Below are positions 43,946 to 54,548 of a DNA stretch of 64,000 nt, piece by piece (the stretch's first letter is position 1; each line of letters opens with the position of its first letter). The notes below the pieces were generated by a model, which had not been told where the DNA came from, did no database searches, and worked only from the letters and a program-made list of their open reading frames with translations. The stretch comes from CBIHON01 sp966211965 (GTDB lineage: Bacteria; Pseudomonadota; Gammaproteobacteria; Burkholderiales; Burkholderiaceae_D), in NCBI GenBank assembly GCA_966211965.1, contig CBIHON010000006.1, positions 62,001 through 126,000 of the forward strand, read 5' to 3'. The position numbers and the translations under genes were made by a program.

Positions 43946-45443
43946 CTTGCCCGGACAGACCGCTCATCCACAAGCCGATTTGATCGAGAGTCGCTTGCGC
44001 GGTCGGGATCGCGGGCCGCATCCGCCCCTTCGCGATCACCATCAAACGGTCTGAAATTGCAAACAGTTCATCCAGTTCTTCGGAGATCACCAGCAGCGCG
44101 CAGCCGGCGTCGCGCAGGGCCATCAGTTCGGCCCGGATCTGCGCCGCCGCACCGACATCGACGCCCCAGGTCGGCTGCGCCACCAGCAGCACGCGGGGAT
44201 TGCGCATGACTTCGCGGCCGACGATGAACTTTTGCAGATTGCCGCCGGACAGGCTTTCGGCCGTTGCCTGCGGGCCGCCTGCCTTGACCTTGAAGCGCTC
44301 GATGATGTCGCTTGCAATTGTGCGGATCGCGTGCGACTTGATCATGCCCCAGCCGACGGTCTTCGCGTTGTGATACGACAGCAGCACGTTATCCGCCAGG
44401 CTCAGTTGCGGTACCGCGCCTCGCCCCAGCCGCTCTTCCGGTACGAATCCCAAGCCGCGTTCACGCCGCTGCGCCGCGTCCAGATGCCCGATCGGCTGTC
44501 CATCGAGCAGCACGGCATTGCCGGCGGCGCGCGGATCTTCTCCGGACAAGGCCGCCAGCAATTCCTGCTGGCCGTTGCCCGAGATGCCGGCCAATCCGAG
44601 AATTTCACCCGCATGCACTTCGAAAGAAATGTCGTGCAGTTCCGTCGCGAACGGGTGGCTCTTCGGTAGCGAAAGGCGATCGACCGCAAGCATCACGCGG
44701 CCAGGCTGGCGGTCAGAATGTTTCAACGCGGGCAGCGCGGTCCCGATCATCATGCGCGACAGCCCGGCCTCGGTCTCCAGGCGCGGGTCGCAGACCACCG
44801 TCACCTTGCCGCCCCGCATCACCGTACAGGTATGGCATAGCGCGCGAATTTCATCGAGCTTATGACTGATGTAGAGAATGCTGCAGCCTTCGGACGCCAG
44901 CTTGCGCAGGGTTTCAAACAATTTGTCAACGGCCTGCGGCGTCAGCACCGAGGTCGGCTCGTCCAGAATCAACAGTTGCGGATTGGCGAGCAGCGCGCGC
45001 ACGATTTCAACCCGCTGGCGCTCGCCGACTGAAAGCGTATGGACATGCCTTTGCGCTTCCAGCTCAAGGCCGTATTGCGCGGCGGTCGCGGCGATGCGTT
45101 GCTCCAGCAAATCGAGCCGGGTAGCGTGCGGCAAGCCGAGCGCGATGTTTTCCGCCACGGTCAAGGTATCGAACAGCGAAAAATGCTGGAACACCATCGC
45201 GATGCCGAGTTGGCGCGCGGCGGCGGGACTGGCGATATGGACGTCCCGTCCGTTCCAGAATATCTGGCCGGCATCCGGTTTGACCGCGCCGTAGATGACC
45301 TTCATCAGCGTCGATTTGCCGGCGCCGTTTTCGCCGAGGACCGCATGGATTTCGCCCGGCCCGACGGTAAGGTCAACCGCATCGTTGGCCAGGACGGCGG
45401 GATAGCGCTTGCTGATCTTGCAAAGGTTCAGACGGGCAGTCAT
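43908..45443 (-). CDS. ABC transporter ATPase, double nucleotide-binding domain (nucleoside)
   Basis: 511 residues with two ATPase halves, as in sugar and nucleoside importers. The first half has GENGAGKSTLMK, LSVGERQRVEIVRA and ILDEPTS; the second has GISGNGQQELL, LSGGNLQKFIVGRE and LLVAQPTWGVD in place of a perfect Walker B, as usual in this class. It energises uptake through the two permeases encoded downstream. Confidence 0.93.
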   Translation of the reverse strand: MTARLNLCKISKRYPAVLANDAVDLTVGPGEIHAVLGENGAGKSTLMKVIYGAVKPDAGQIFWNGRDVHIASPAAARQLGIAMVFQHFSLFDTLTVAENIALGLPHATRLDLLEQRIAATAAQYGLELEAQRHVHTLSVGERQRVEIVRALLANPQLLILDEPTSVLTPQAVDKLFETLRKLASEGCSILYISHKLDEIRALCHTCTVMRGGKVTVVCDPRLETEAGLSRMMIGTALPALKHSDRQPGRVMLAVDRLSLPKSHPFATELHDISFEVHAGEILGLAGISGNGQQELLAALSGEDPRAAGNAVLLDGQPIGHLDAAQRRERGLGFVPEERLGRGAVPQLSLADNVLLSYHNAKTVGWGMIKSHAIRTIASDIIERFKVKAGGPQATAESLSGGNLQKFIVGREVMRNPRVLLVAQPTWGVDVGAAAQIRAELMALRDAGCALLVISEELDELFAISDRLMVIAKGRMRPAIPTAQATLDQIGLWMSGLSGQDAGAKAAEMAGA

Positions 45444-45489
45444 GGCAGGCTAAGTACCTATGCAAGATAAATTGTGAGAGGGGTGTGGT

Positions 45490-45573
45490 CCTGGCCGGTG
45501 CGCGGCAAGGCGCGAGACCCGCCGCACTGCGAGCACTGCAAGAGATGATCAACACAGCGGCGCACCGGCCAGG
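45490..45573. repeat. 14-base perfect inverted repeat upstream of the ATPase gene
   Basis: CCTGGCCGGTGCGC at 45490-45503 pairs with GCGCACCGGCCAGG at 45560-45573, 56 bases apart. It lies between uraH and the ATPase gene and may end or stabilise the uraH message. Confidence 0.6.
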
Positions 45574-45607
45574 GCCGCAGGCATCCGCAATTATTTTGCA
45601 TAGGCAC

Positions 45608-45961
45608 TTAGCTACCGCGGTAAGTCGAATAAGCCCAGGGCGATACTACCAGCGGCACATGGTAGTTTTGCGTGGGATCGGCAATGCCGAAGGCAATCGT
45701 CACGCGATCGATGAAGCGCGGCGCAGGCAGCGCCACACCTTGCGCGGCAAAATAATCCCCGGCGGCAAACACCAGCTCATACTGCCCGGCGCGCATCTCA
45801 TCGCCCTGCAGCAAGGGCGCATCGCAACGTCCGTCCTGATTGGTCGCAAGACTCTTGAGCAGAGATTTCCCGGACACGCCGACCGCGTACAGCTCAACGC
45901 CGACACCGGCAGCCGGCTTACCCTGTCCGACATCGAGAACGTGTGTGCTGAGCTTTCCCAT
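45608..45961 (-). CDS. uraH: 5-hydroxyisourate hydrolase
   Basis: 117 residues, the usual length of this transthyretin-related enzyme, which hydrolyses 5-hydroxyisourate after urate oxidation. The signatures LSTHVLD at the start and YSTYRGS at the end are both present, and the catalytic His and Arg lie in them. GGGAG precedes the start. It is divergent from xdhA across 196 bases, and upstream of the purine transporter genes. Urate oxidase and OHCU decarboxylase are not in the window. Confidence 0.95.
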   Translation of the reverse strand: MGKLSTHVLDVGQGKPAAGVGVELYAVGVSGKSLLKSLATNQDGRCDAPLLQGDEMRAGQYELVFAAGDYFAAQGVALPAPRFIDRVTIAFGIADPTQNYHVPLVVSPWAYSTYRGS

Positions 45962-46157
45962 AAAACTCCCGCATTTCCAAATTCACATAATTTATCAGCA
46001 AAATCGAGAACCGATTTGATTTCCTTGCTATCTTCTATCTTGAACAATATCGGCGTGTCATGGGATGCCATTTTTCCGATATCCAACATGCATGTTTCGA
46101 TATGGAACCACCTGTCGTGAATGCTAAGCTGTCATGACTTACACAACGTAAAAGGCC

Positions 46158-47632
<1,475 letters not shown>

Positions 47633-47636
<4 letters not shown>

Positions 47637-49984
47637 ACAAGCATACTGAAGTAGCACCGGCGTTGAACCTCCCTGACACGTGGGCAGAAGTCGGGCAAGC
47701 GCGTCCGCATGAATCCGCCGTGCTGCACGTGACGGGCGAGGCGGCCTATACCGACGATATTCCGGAACTGCAGGGCACGCTGCATGCCGCACTCGGCCTG
47801 TCGCAGAAAGCGCACGCCAACATCAGCGCCGTCGATCTCGATGCAGTGAGGGCAGCCGCCGGCGTGATCGCCGTACTGACCGCCGCCGACATTCCCGGCA
47901 TCAACGATTGCGGCCCCATCCTGCACGACGACCCCATCCTGGCCGATGGCTTGGTCCAATATGTCGGCCAGCCGATTTTCGCGGTGATCGCCGACAGCCA
48001 CGACCATGCCCGGCGCGCAGTCCGCTTGGCGCGCATCGTCTATGAAGAATTGCCGGCCATCCTGACGCCGCAGGCAGCCAGGCAAGCGCAATCTTATGTA
48101 CTGCCGCCGATGCGTCTGCAACGCGGCGATTTCCGGCAAGCCTATGAGCAGGCACCCTGCAAACTCAAAGGCCGACTGGAAGCCGGCGGACAGGAACAGT
48201 TTTATCTCGAGGGGCAAATCTCGTACGCGATTCCACAAGAAGACCAAGGCATGCTGGTGCGGTGTTCGACCCAGCATCCGTCGGAAATGCAGCATGTGAT
48301 CGCCCACGCGCTGGGCGTGCAATCGCATCGCGTCAGGGTCGAATGCCGGCGCATGGGCGGCGGTTTCGGCGGCAAGGAATCGCAGTCGGCGCTATGGGCG
48401 GCCGTCGCCGCGCTCGGCGCCGCGAAACTCAAGCGCCCGGTCAAGCTGCGCGCCGATCGCGATGACGACATGCTGGTGACCGGCAAGCGCCATTGCTTTT
48501 ACTACGATTATGAATACGGCTACGACGAGACCGGCCGCATCCTGGCCGCCAGGGTCGAGATGGTCACGCGCGCCGGCTTTTCCGCCGACCTGTCCGGCCC
48601 GGTGGCGACGCGCGCGGTCTGCCATGTCGATAATGCCTACTACTTGGCGGACGCCGATATCGCCGCCTTCTCCGGCAAGACCAATACCCAGTCGAACACG
48701 GCGTTCCGCGGCTTCGGCGGACCGCAGGGTGCGCTCGCGACCGAATATGCGATCGACGACATCGCGCGCAATCTGGGCATCGATGCGCTCGACATCCGCA
48801 AGCGCAACCTGTACGGCCGCAATGATGACGAAGGCCGCAACGTCACGCCCTACGGCCAAAAAGTCCACGACAACATCCTCCACGAACTGATCGCCGATCT
48901 GGAAAGCGATAGCGGCTACCGTCAGCGCCGCGCCGCCGTACAGGCTTACAACGCAAGCAGCCTGGTATTGAAAAAAGGCCTCGCGCTGACGCCGGTCAAG
49001 TTCGGCATCGCATTCAACGTGACCCACCTGAACCAGGCCGGCGCGCTGGTGCATGTGTACCTCGATGGTTCGATCCTGGTCAACCACGGCGGCACTGAAA
49101 TGGGCCAAGGCGTCAACACCAAGGTGATGCAGGTGGTTGCGCATGAACTGGGCGTTTCTCTGGACCGGGTGCGCGCCACCGCGGCCGATACCGGCAAGGT
49201 GGTCAACACCTCTGCGACGGCAGCCTCGACCGGCGCCGATTTGAACGGCAAGGCGGCGCAGGATGCCGCGCGGCAGATACGCGAACGCCTGGCGGCATTT
49301 GCGGCCGCCCAGTACGGCGGCAAGGCAGACGACGTATTGTTTGCGGCCGACCAGGTGCGCCTGAACGGTCAGACCTACTCCTTCGAATCGCTGGTGGCGC
49401 AAGCCTACTTGGCGCGCGTGCAATTGTGGTCGGACGGATTTTACGCGACACCCGGACTGCACTGGGATGCAGCCAGCATGAGCGGCCATCCGTTCATGTA
49501 TTTCGCCTATGGCGCCGCAGTCTCCGAAGTGGCGGTCGATACGCTTACGGGGGAATGGAAATTGCTGCGCGCCGACTTGTTGTACGACGCCGGGCAATCG
49601 CTCAATCCGGCCATCGACATCGGTCAGGTCGAAGGCGGATTCATGCAAGGCATGGGCTGGCTGACGACGGAGCAATTGTGGTGGAACGCCGAGGGCAAAT
49701 TGATGACGCATGCCCCTTCCACGTACAAGATTCCGGCGGTATCCGATTGTCCGGCCGACTTGCGCGTGCGGCTCTACCACAATCGCAATGCCGCCGACAG
49801 CATCCATCGCTCGAAAGCGGTGGGCGAACCGCCGCTGCTATTGTCGTTCTCGGTATTTTTTGCGATTCGCGACGCCATCGCCAGCGTCGGCGGCTACCGC
49901 ATCAACCCGCCGCTGAACGCACCCGCGACTTGCGAGGAAATCCTCAATGCGGTCGATGCGGTTCGGGCCCTGGTGCAGGATTAA
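47633..49984 (+). CDS. xdhB: Xanthine dehydrogenase molybdenum subunit
   Basis: 783 residues, the usual length. It oxidises hypoxanthine and xanthine at the molybdopterin centre. Family motifs: GEAAYTDDIPELQGTLHAAL, GGGFGGKESQ, AFRGFGGPQGA, GGTEMGQGVNTKVMQV, and the catalytic glutamate loop VGEPPLLLSF near 730. No signal peptide, so it is cytoplasmic. It is coupled to xdhA by overlap and to xdhC by two bases. Confidence 0.96.
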
Positions 49985-49986
49985 TC

Positions 49987-51006
49987 ATGCAGGAATGGTT
50001 GAACGCCCTCCTGGCGCAGACCGGCCGCGCCATCCTGGTGACCGTTGCGCGGGCCGAAGGCTCGGTGCCGCGCGAACCGGGAGCCAAAATGCTGGTGACG
50101 CCGGATGCGCAGTTCGACACCATCGGCGGCGGCCACCTCGAATTGTGCGCTTGCCGCTTTGCGCGTGAAATGCTGGCGGATGAAGGAGCGAGACCAAACC
50201 GGCTGGAACGATTTCCGCTCGGCCCGGCGCTGGGACAATGCTGCGGCGGCGTGGTGTGGCTGGCCTTCGAATGCGTCGAGACGGGTGCACATGATGCCTT
50301 CGCCGGACTGCGGCAACGCTGGCTGGCGGGTCAGGATAGCTGGCGAGTGCTGGCGCTCGATAGCGACATGCCATCCTTGATGTTTGCCGATCAAGCTGGG
50401 CCGATACAGTTTGATTTCGATCGTGCGCAGCCATGCCATCTGATGCATGATCGCAGGGGCCAATGCTGGCTGATCGATCCCTGCCTGCCGTACCGTCCGC
50501 ATCTCTTCCTGTTCGGCGCAGGCCATGTCGGCGCAGCACTGGTGCGGGTATTGGCAGAACTGCCTTGCCGTGTCACCTGGGTCGATGAGCGGGAGCAGCA
50601 ATTCCCGGTTTCGCTGCCCGGCAACGTGACGTTGGAGGCGACCGACACCCCGGAAGCGGTGATCGATGCCGCGCCGGCAGGGCCAAGTTTTCTGGTCATG
50701 ACGCACAGCCATGCACTGGACCAACGCCTGGCCGAACACATCTTGCGCCGTGCCGATACCGCTTGGTTCGGCCTGATCGGGTCGCGCACCAAACGTATTC
50801 AATTCGAGCACCGCCTGCGCGCGCGCGGCATCGCCGAAGAACGCCTGGCCAAAATGGTCTGCCCGATCGGCATCGAAGGCATTGCAGGCAAGACGCCGGC
50901 CGTCATCGCCGTAGCGGTCGCAGCGCAATTAATTCAGGCGTGGGAAAAGCAGCAAGCTGCTGCAACCGCGCCTGAAGCCCATCCACGTCAAGAGAACATC
51001 CGATGA
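49987..51006 (+). CDS. xdhC: Xanthine dehydrogenase accessory protein
   Basis: 339 residues. XdhC binds molybdenum cofactor, promotes its sulfuration and inserts it into XdhB. The N-terminal XdhC/CoxI domain shows AEGSVPREPGAKMLV, and the C-terminal Rossmann domain shows LFGAGHVGAALVRVLAE and WVDEREQQFP. ATG 49987 follows the xdhB stop by two bases; the open frame extends upstream within xdhB but is not needed. Its stop overlaps the guaD start. Confidence 0.94.
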   Translation: MQEWLNALLAQTGRAILVTVARAEGSVPREPGAKMLVTPDAQFDTIGGGHLELCACRFAREMLADEGARPNRLERFPLGPALGQCCGGVVWLAFECVETGAHDAFAGLRQRWLAGQDSWRVLALDSDMPSLMFADQAGPIQFDFDRAQPCHLMHDRRGQCWLIDPCLPYRPHLFLFGAGHVGAALVRVLAELPCRVTWVDEREQQFPVSLPGNVTLEATDTPEAVIDAAPAGPSFLVMTHSHALDQRLAEHILRRADTAWFGLIGSRTKRIQFEHRLRARGIAEERLAKMVCPIGIEGIAGKTPAVIAVAVAAQLIQAWEKQQAAATAPEAHPRQENIR

Positions 51007-52316
51007 GTATCGAATCCGGCGGCTCGCAAGCCTACCGCGCCAGCCTGTTGCATTTCACCGATGACCCCGCATTGCATGAAGAAGCGCACCAATGGCATGA
51101 GGACGGCCTGTTGCTGGTCAAGGACGGCCATGTGCTCAAGGCCGGCGACTACGCGGCGTTGAAAGCGACTCTCCCCGCCGGCACGCCGTTGCACGACTAC
51201 AGCGGCAAGATCATCATGCCCGGCTTCATCGATACGCATCTGCACTATCCGCAGACCGACATGATCGCGTCGCCGGCACCGGGTTTGCTGCCTTGGCTTG
51301 AGACCTATACCTTTCCAGCCGAACGGCAGTTTTCCGATCCGGAACACGCGGGCGAAGTGGCACGTTTTTTTATCGACGAACTGCTACGCTGCGGCACCAC
51401 CACCGCGATGGTCTATTGCACCGTGCATGCGGCCTCGGCCGATGCATTTTTTTCCGAAAGCGAAGCGCGCAACCTGCGCATGGTCGCCGGCAAATGCATG
51501 ATGGATCGCCACTGCCCGGAATTTCTGCGCGACACGGCAGAAAGCGGCGCGCGTGAAAGCGAAGCGTTGATCAGGAAATGGCACAAGCGCGGACGCCAAC
51601 TGTACGCCATCACGCCGCGCTACGCCCCGACTTCCAGCCATGCGCAGTTGCAATTGGCCGGCGAATTGGCGCGCGCTTATCCTGACGTATTTATCCAAAC
51701 CCACGTTGCGGAAAACGCCGATGAAGTGGCCTGGGTCAAGTCCCTGTTTCCGGATGCGCGCAGCTACCTCGATGTCTATGAACGCTACGGCCTAATGCGT
51801 GCGCGTGCGATGTATGCACACTGCATCTGGCTGGATGAGGCCGACCGCATGCGTATGCGCGAGACGCAATCGGCGGTGGCGGTGTGCCCGACTTCGAACT
51901 TGTTTCTCGGCAGCGGGTTGTTCGATTTCGCGCGCGCGGACGCGGTACGGATGATGCTGTCGCTGGCCACCGATGTTGGCGGCGGCACTTCTTTTTCGAT
52001 GCTGCAGACCATGAATGAGGCATACAAGGTGGCGCGCATGGGCGGCACCTATTTGCCGGCACTGCGTATGTTTTACCTGGCGACGCTGGGCGCGGCGCGC
52101 AGCATGCAACAGGAAGGCGTGATCGGCAACTTTGCGGCCGGGACGGAAGCCGACTTCATCGTACTCGATCCCCTGGCGACACCGTTGCTGGCACGGCGCA
52201 GCGGCAGAGCCGACAGCCTGGAAGAATTATTGTTTGCATTGGCCTTGCTGGGAGATGACCGGGTGATTAGCGCGACTTATGCTGCGGGGCGGCAGGTGCA
52301 TGGCGGGACGAGTTAA
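51003..52316 (+). CDS. guaD: Guanine deaminase
   Basis: 437 residues; converts guanine to xanthine, the substrate of the upstream XdhAB enzyme. The amidohydrolase metal motif is PGFIDTHLHYPQ near residues 70-80, followed by TPRYAPTSSHAQL, QTHVAENADEV, YAHCIWLDEAD, and SLATDVGGGTSFSML. It overlaps xdhC by four bases (ATGA), and closes the xdh operon. Confidence 0.95.
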   Translation: MSIESGGSQAYRASLLHFTDDPALHEEAHQWHEDGLLLVKDGHVLKAGDYAALKATLPAGTPLHDYSGKIIMPGFIDTHLHYPQTDMIASPAPGLLPWLETYTFPAERQFSDPEHAGEVARFFIDELLRCGTTTAMVYCTVHAASADAFFSESEARNLRMVAGKCMMDRHCPEFLRDTAESGARESEALIRKWHKRGRQLYAITPRYAPTSSHAQLQLAGELARAYPDVFIQTHVAENADEVAWVKSLFPDARSYLDVYERYGLMRARAMYAHCIWLDEADRMRMRETQSAVAVCPTSNLFLGSGLFDFARADAVRMMLSLATDVGGGTSFSMLQTMNEAYKVARMGGTYLPALRMFYLATLGAARSMQQEGVIGNFAAGTEADFIVLDPLATPLLARRSGRADSLEELLFALALLGDDRVISATYAAGRQVHGGTS

Positions 52317-52353
52317 GGGACGTATGTAGAATGCTTGATTTTCGGATCGCGAT

Positions 52354-53580
52354 ATGAAAACAAACAGAATAAGAAAGCAGTCGCTATTGGTTGGCAGCTT
52401 GGCGTCGCTATTGCTCGGCTACCTCTCCGTGCCAAGCGCGGGGGCAGCGGATGTAGTTGATGTAGCAAAGCGTCCCGCCATTGAACAAAGTACGCCAACC
52501 GGAAGCGAGCCTTGTTCGCCGTCGGCGGCAGCAAAGGAGCTTTATCAGGTGCTCCAATTATCATTGGGCCGCGAGTTCGAAGTCTCGCAGCATATTGGAA
52601 GCCTGGAGGAAGACGTTCGCGAAAAAATCGCAAGCCTGCGCACGACCAGCCCGTCGGAACATCAAAACTATCTCAAGCGATTTCAAACCATTTCCGACCG
52701 CATTGATGCAGCGCGGCTGGATCGCACCACCCTCTGCCAGATCGAAGCAGCGTTCGGACCGATCGAGATGAATCGCTATCTTGCCGAAGCAAAAGCAGAC
52801 GCGCACAAGCCGGCCGCCGATGAAAAATTCATTCAAGTCTTGAAATCGGCATTTGACAACATGTCTGCAACAATCAAGTCGGCGGCACTCGAGCTGGCGG
52901 ACATACAGAGAAACTTTTCTTCCGCGCCCTCTGTCGACAGCGATACAAAAACCAACGCGCCGTCCGCGCCATTGGTTCAGGCCGACTCCATCGAACTTCA
53001 ACGAGCGTGGTGCGATGGAAATCGCTCCAATGTGCCGGGCAAGGAAGGACTCGCAATACCCGCATTGAGAGCGAAAGGGTGTACGGCAATTATCCAGGCC
53101 AAGGACGAACCCATCAAGAGCCGCGCGATGGCCTACTACAAGCGCGGAGTTGCCTATAACGGAATGTTCGAAGACGCTCTTGCACTAGCCGATTTCAATG
53201 AAGCGGTCCGACTGGATCCTGCGAATCCCCAAGCGTTCTACGAGCGAGGTTTCATTCACCACAGGAATGACGAACAGGATCTCGCAATCGCCGACTTCAC
53301 CAGCGCCATACATCTTGATCCCAAATATGCGAGCGCATATTACGGCCGCGGCGGTGCCTATACATCCAAGGGCTTGTATAAAAAAGCCATCGATGATTTC
53401 AATCGGGCGATCAAGCTGGAGCCGACCTTTGCCGACGCATTCAATGGTCGCGGCGTCGTTTACAGAAATATGCAGCAGGACCGGCGCGCTCAAGCGGATT
53501 TTGATCACGCCACTCGCCTTCAGAAGGAACGCGCCGCTGCCAAATGCGCCGAGCATAAGGCCAAAGCGGAGTCTTGTTGA
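52354..53580 (+). CDS. Exported TPR-repeat protein
   Basis: 408 residues. The signal peptide (LLVGSLASLLLGYLSVPSAG) ends near residue 31. A helical region to about 190 has no named domain. From about 245 there are at least three TPR units with the canonical pattern: KSRAMAYYKRGVAYNGMFED, PQAFYERGFIHHRNDEQD, ASAYYGRGGAYTSKGLYKK, ADAFNGRGVVYRNMQQDRR. TPR proteins mediate protein contacts; the partner is unknown. It follows guaD by 38 bases but does not fit purine metabolism. Confidence 0.85.
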   Translation: MKTNRIRKQSLLVGSLASLLLGYLSVPSAGAADVVDVAKRPAIEQSTPTGSEPCSPSAAAKELYQVLQLSLGREFEVSQHIGSLEEDVREKIASLRTTSPSEHQNYLKRFQTISDRIDAARLDRTTLCQIEAAFGPIEMNRYLAEAKADAHKPAADEKFIQVLKSAFDNMSATIKSAALELADIQRNFSSAPSVDSDTKTNAPSAPLVQADSIELQRAWCDGNRSNVPGKEGLAIPALRAKGCTAIIQAKDEPIKSRAMAYYKRGVAYNGMFEDALALADFNEAVRLDPANPQAFYERGFIHHRNDEQDLAIADFTSAIHLDPKYASAYYGRGGAYTSKGLYKKAIDDFNRAIKLEPTFADAFNGRGVVYRNMQQDRRAQADFDHATRLQKERAAAKCAEHKAKAESC

Positions 53581-54209
53581 GCTAGGGCAACCGCATCAAA
53601 ATTTTCTGAATTTAAATCAATTTCCCGTGGCCATGGAGATGTAGGCGCATTGGGTTGGCCCAGGTGTTTCGGGTGAATGCTGGGTTGGTGAAGCGTTGGC
53701 CCAGCCGACGGCCCTGTGGTTGCGATGTCACGCGGTGAACGGTGCAATAGATAAAACCCATTGCACCCTACCAAGTACACCTTACCGCGTTTGTCTTGCG
53801 TGGCATGGCCCATCGTAGCGAAGTGTTTGTAATTCGACCATTCGATGACGTCGAACGGACGCTTGACTTGGCTGTACAGCGTGTTATAGGTGGCCTTGAG
53901 CGGCGCGCATACATAATGGGCTTGCTTGCCCACGATCGCCGCGGCACTCTCTTTCTGGTATCCCTTCGCATCGCGCGTGACGGTGCTGCCCCCCAACACC
54001 AACCCATCGATCAGTTCCGGAATCATCCAGCATCGAAAATATCCGGCTGATTGTGTCATGGGAAGGGGGGATGCCTTGCTCGACTTTAATAAATTGCCGT
54101 AGCCATTGCACGCGATGGCTCCCCCACTGCGTGATGGCCTACCTGTTGCGGATGAATGCTGGGCTGGTGCCCAGCCTACGGCCCTTTCTTGGGATCAACA
54201 AACTAACCG
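53581..54209. repeat. Repeat-flanked interval with transposase debris
   Basis: Two related segments at about 53672-53722 and 54145-54178 share GAATGCTGGG-x-TGGTG and CCCAGCC-x-ACGGCCCT. They flank a decayed transposase. CCCATTGCACCCTAC and similar pieces near 53755 belong to the same repeat style. No intact gene is present. Confidence 0.5.
53850..54120 (-). pseudogene. Remnant of an ISAs1-type transposase
   Basis: Two frames carry fragments typical of ISAs1 (H-repeat) transposases: WLRQFIKVEQGIPPSHDTIS with RIFSMLDD, then IPELIDGLVLGGSTVTRDAK followed by GYQKESAAAIVGKQAHYVC. The segment between the two fragments, normally about 70 residues, is missing, and the frame changes. The catalytic core is incomplete, so it is inactive. 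No terminal inverted repeats were identified. Confidence 0.6.
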
Positions 54210-54536
54210 TTATCCAAATAATCGCTGTCTGAGTTTCATTCCAGCACCTTCAACCAGCTGTGTAACCTGGCTATAAAAGTCCTGTGCCTGCTGATTCAGC
54301 GGATATTTGCACACAACATCTATAAGCACAGTCCTGTCTTTTGCATCGGCAAACGTTTCCAATATTTCGCCGCTCTCTACAAATCTCAAATAGGTATTGA
54401 GCTTTTGTTGCAATAGCAAAAGGTGCTCATTATCACTCCCTACCCACTCAAGATGATCGGCGATAGTCAGCACAACTTCGCCAGTCACGTTATCTATTCC
54501 AATGGCATCAACTACGTTCGTTTGATCTATAGACAT
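54210..54536 (-). CDS. DUF6572-type probable immunity protein
   Basis: 108 residues: SIDQTNVVDAIGIDNVTGEV, then VLTIADHLEWVGSDNEHLL, LLQQKLNTYLRF, and VLIDVVCKYPLNQQAQDFY. This is the pattern I associate with DUF6572, a family found behind polymorphic toxin genes. It starts 12 bases after the RHS toxin stop, so it is probably the antidote that binds the nuclease tip. The immunity role is inferred from position. Confidence 0.75.
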   Translation of the reverse strand: MSIDQTNVVDAIGIDNVTGEVVLTIADHLEWVGSDNEHLLLLQQKLNTYLRFVESGEILETFADAKDRTVLIDVVCKYPLNQQAQDFYSQVTQLVEGAGMKLRQRLFG

Positions 54537-54548
54537 TCTAATTATCTC

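Noticed and set aside
48392..49807. Open frame of about 470 codons on the minus strand
   Set aside because: It lies opposite xdhB, whose motifs are intact. The length is a result of high GC.
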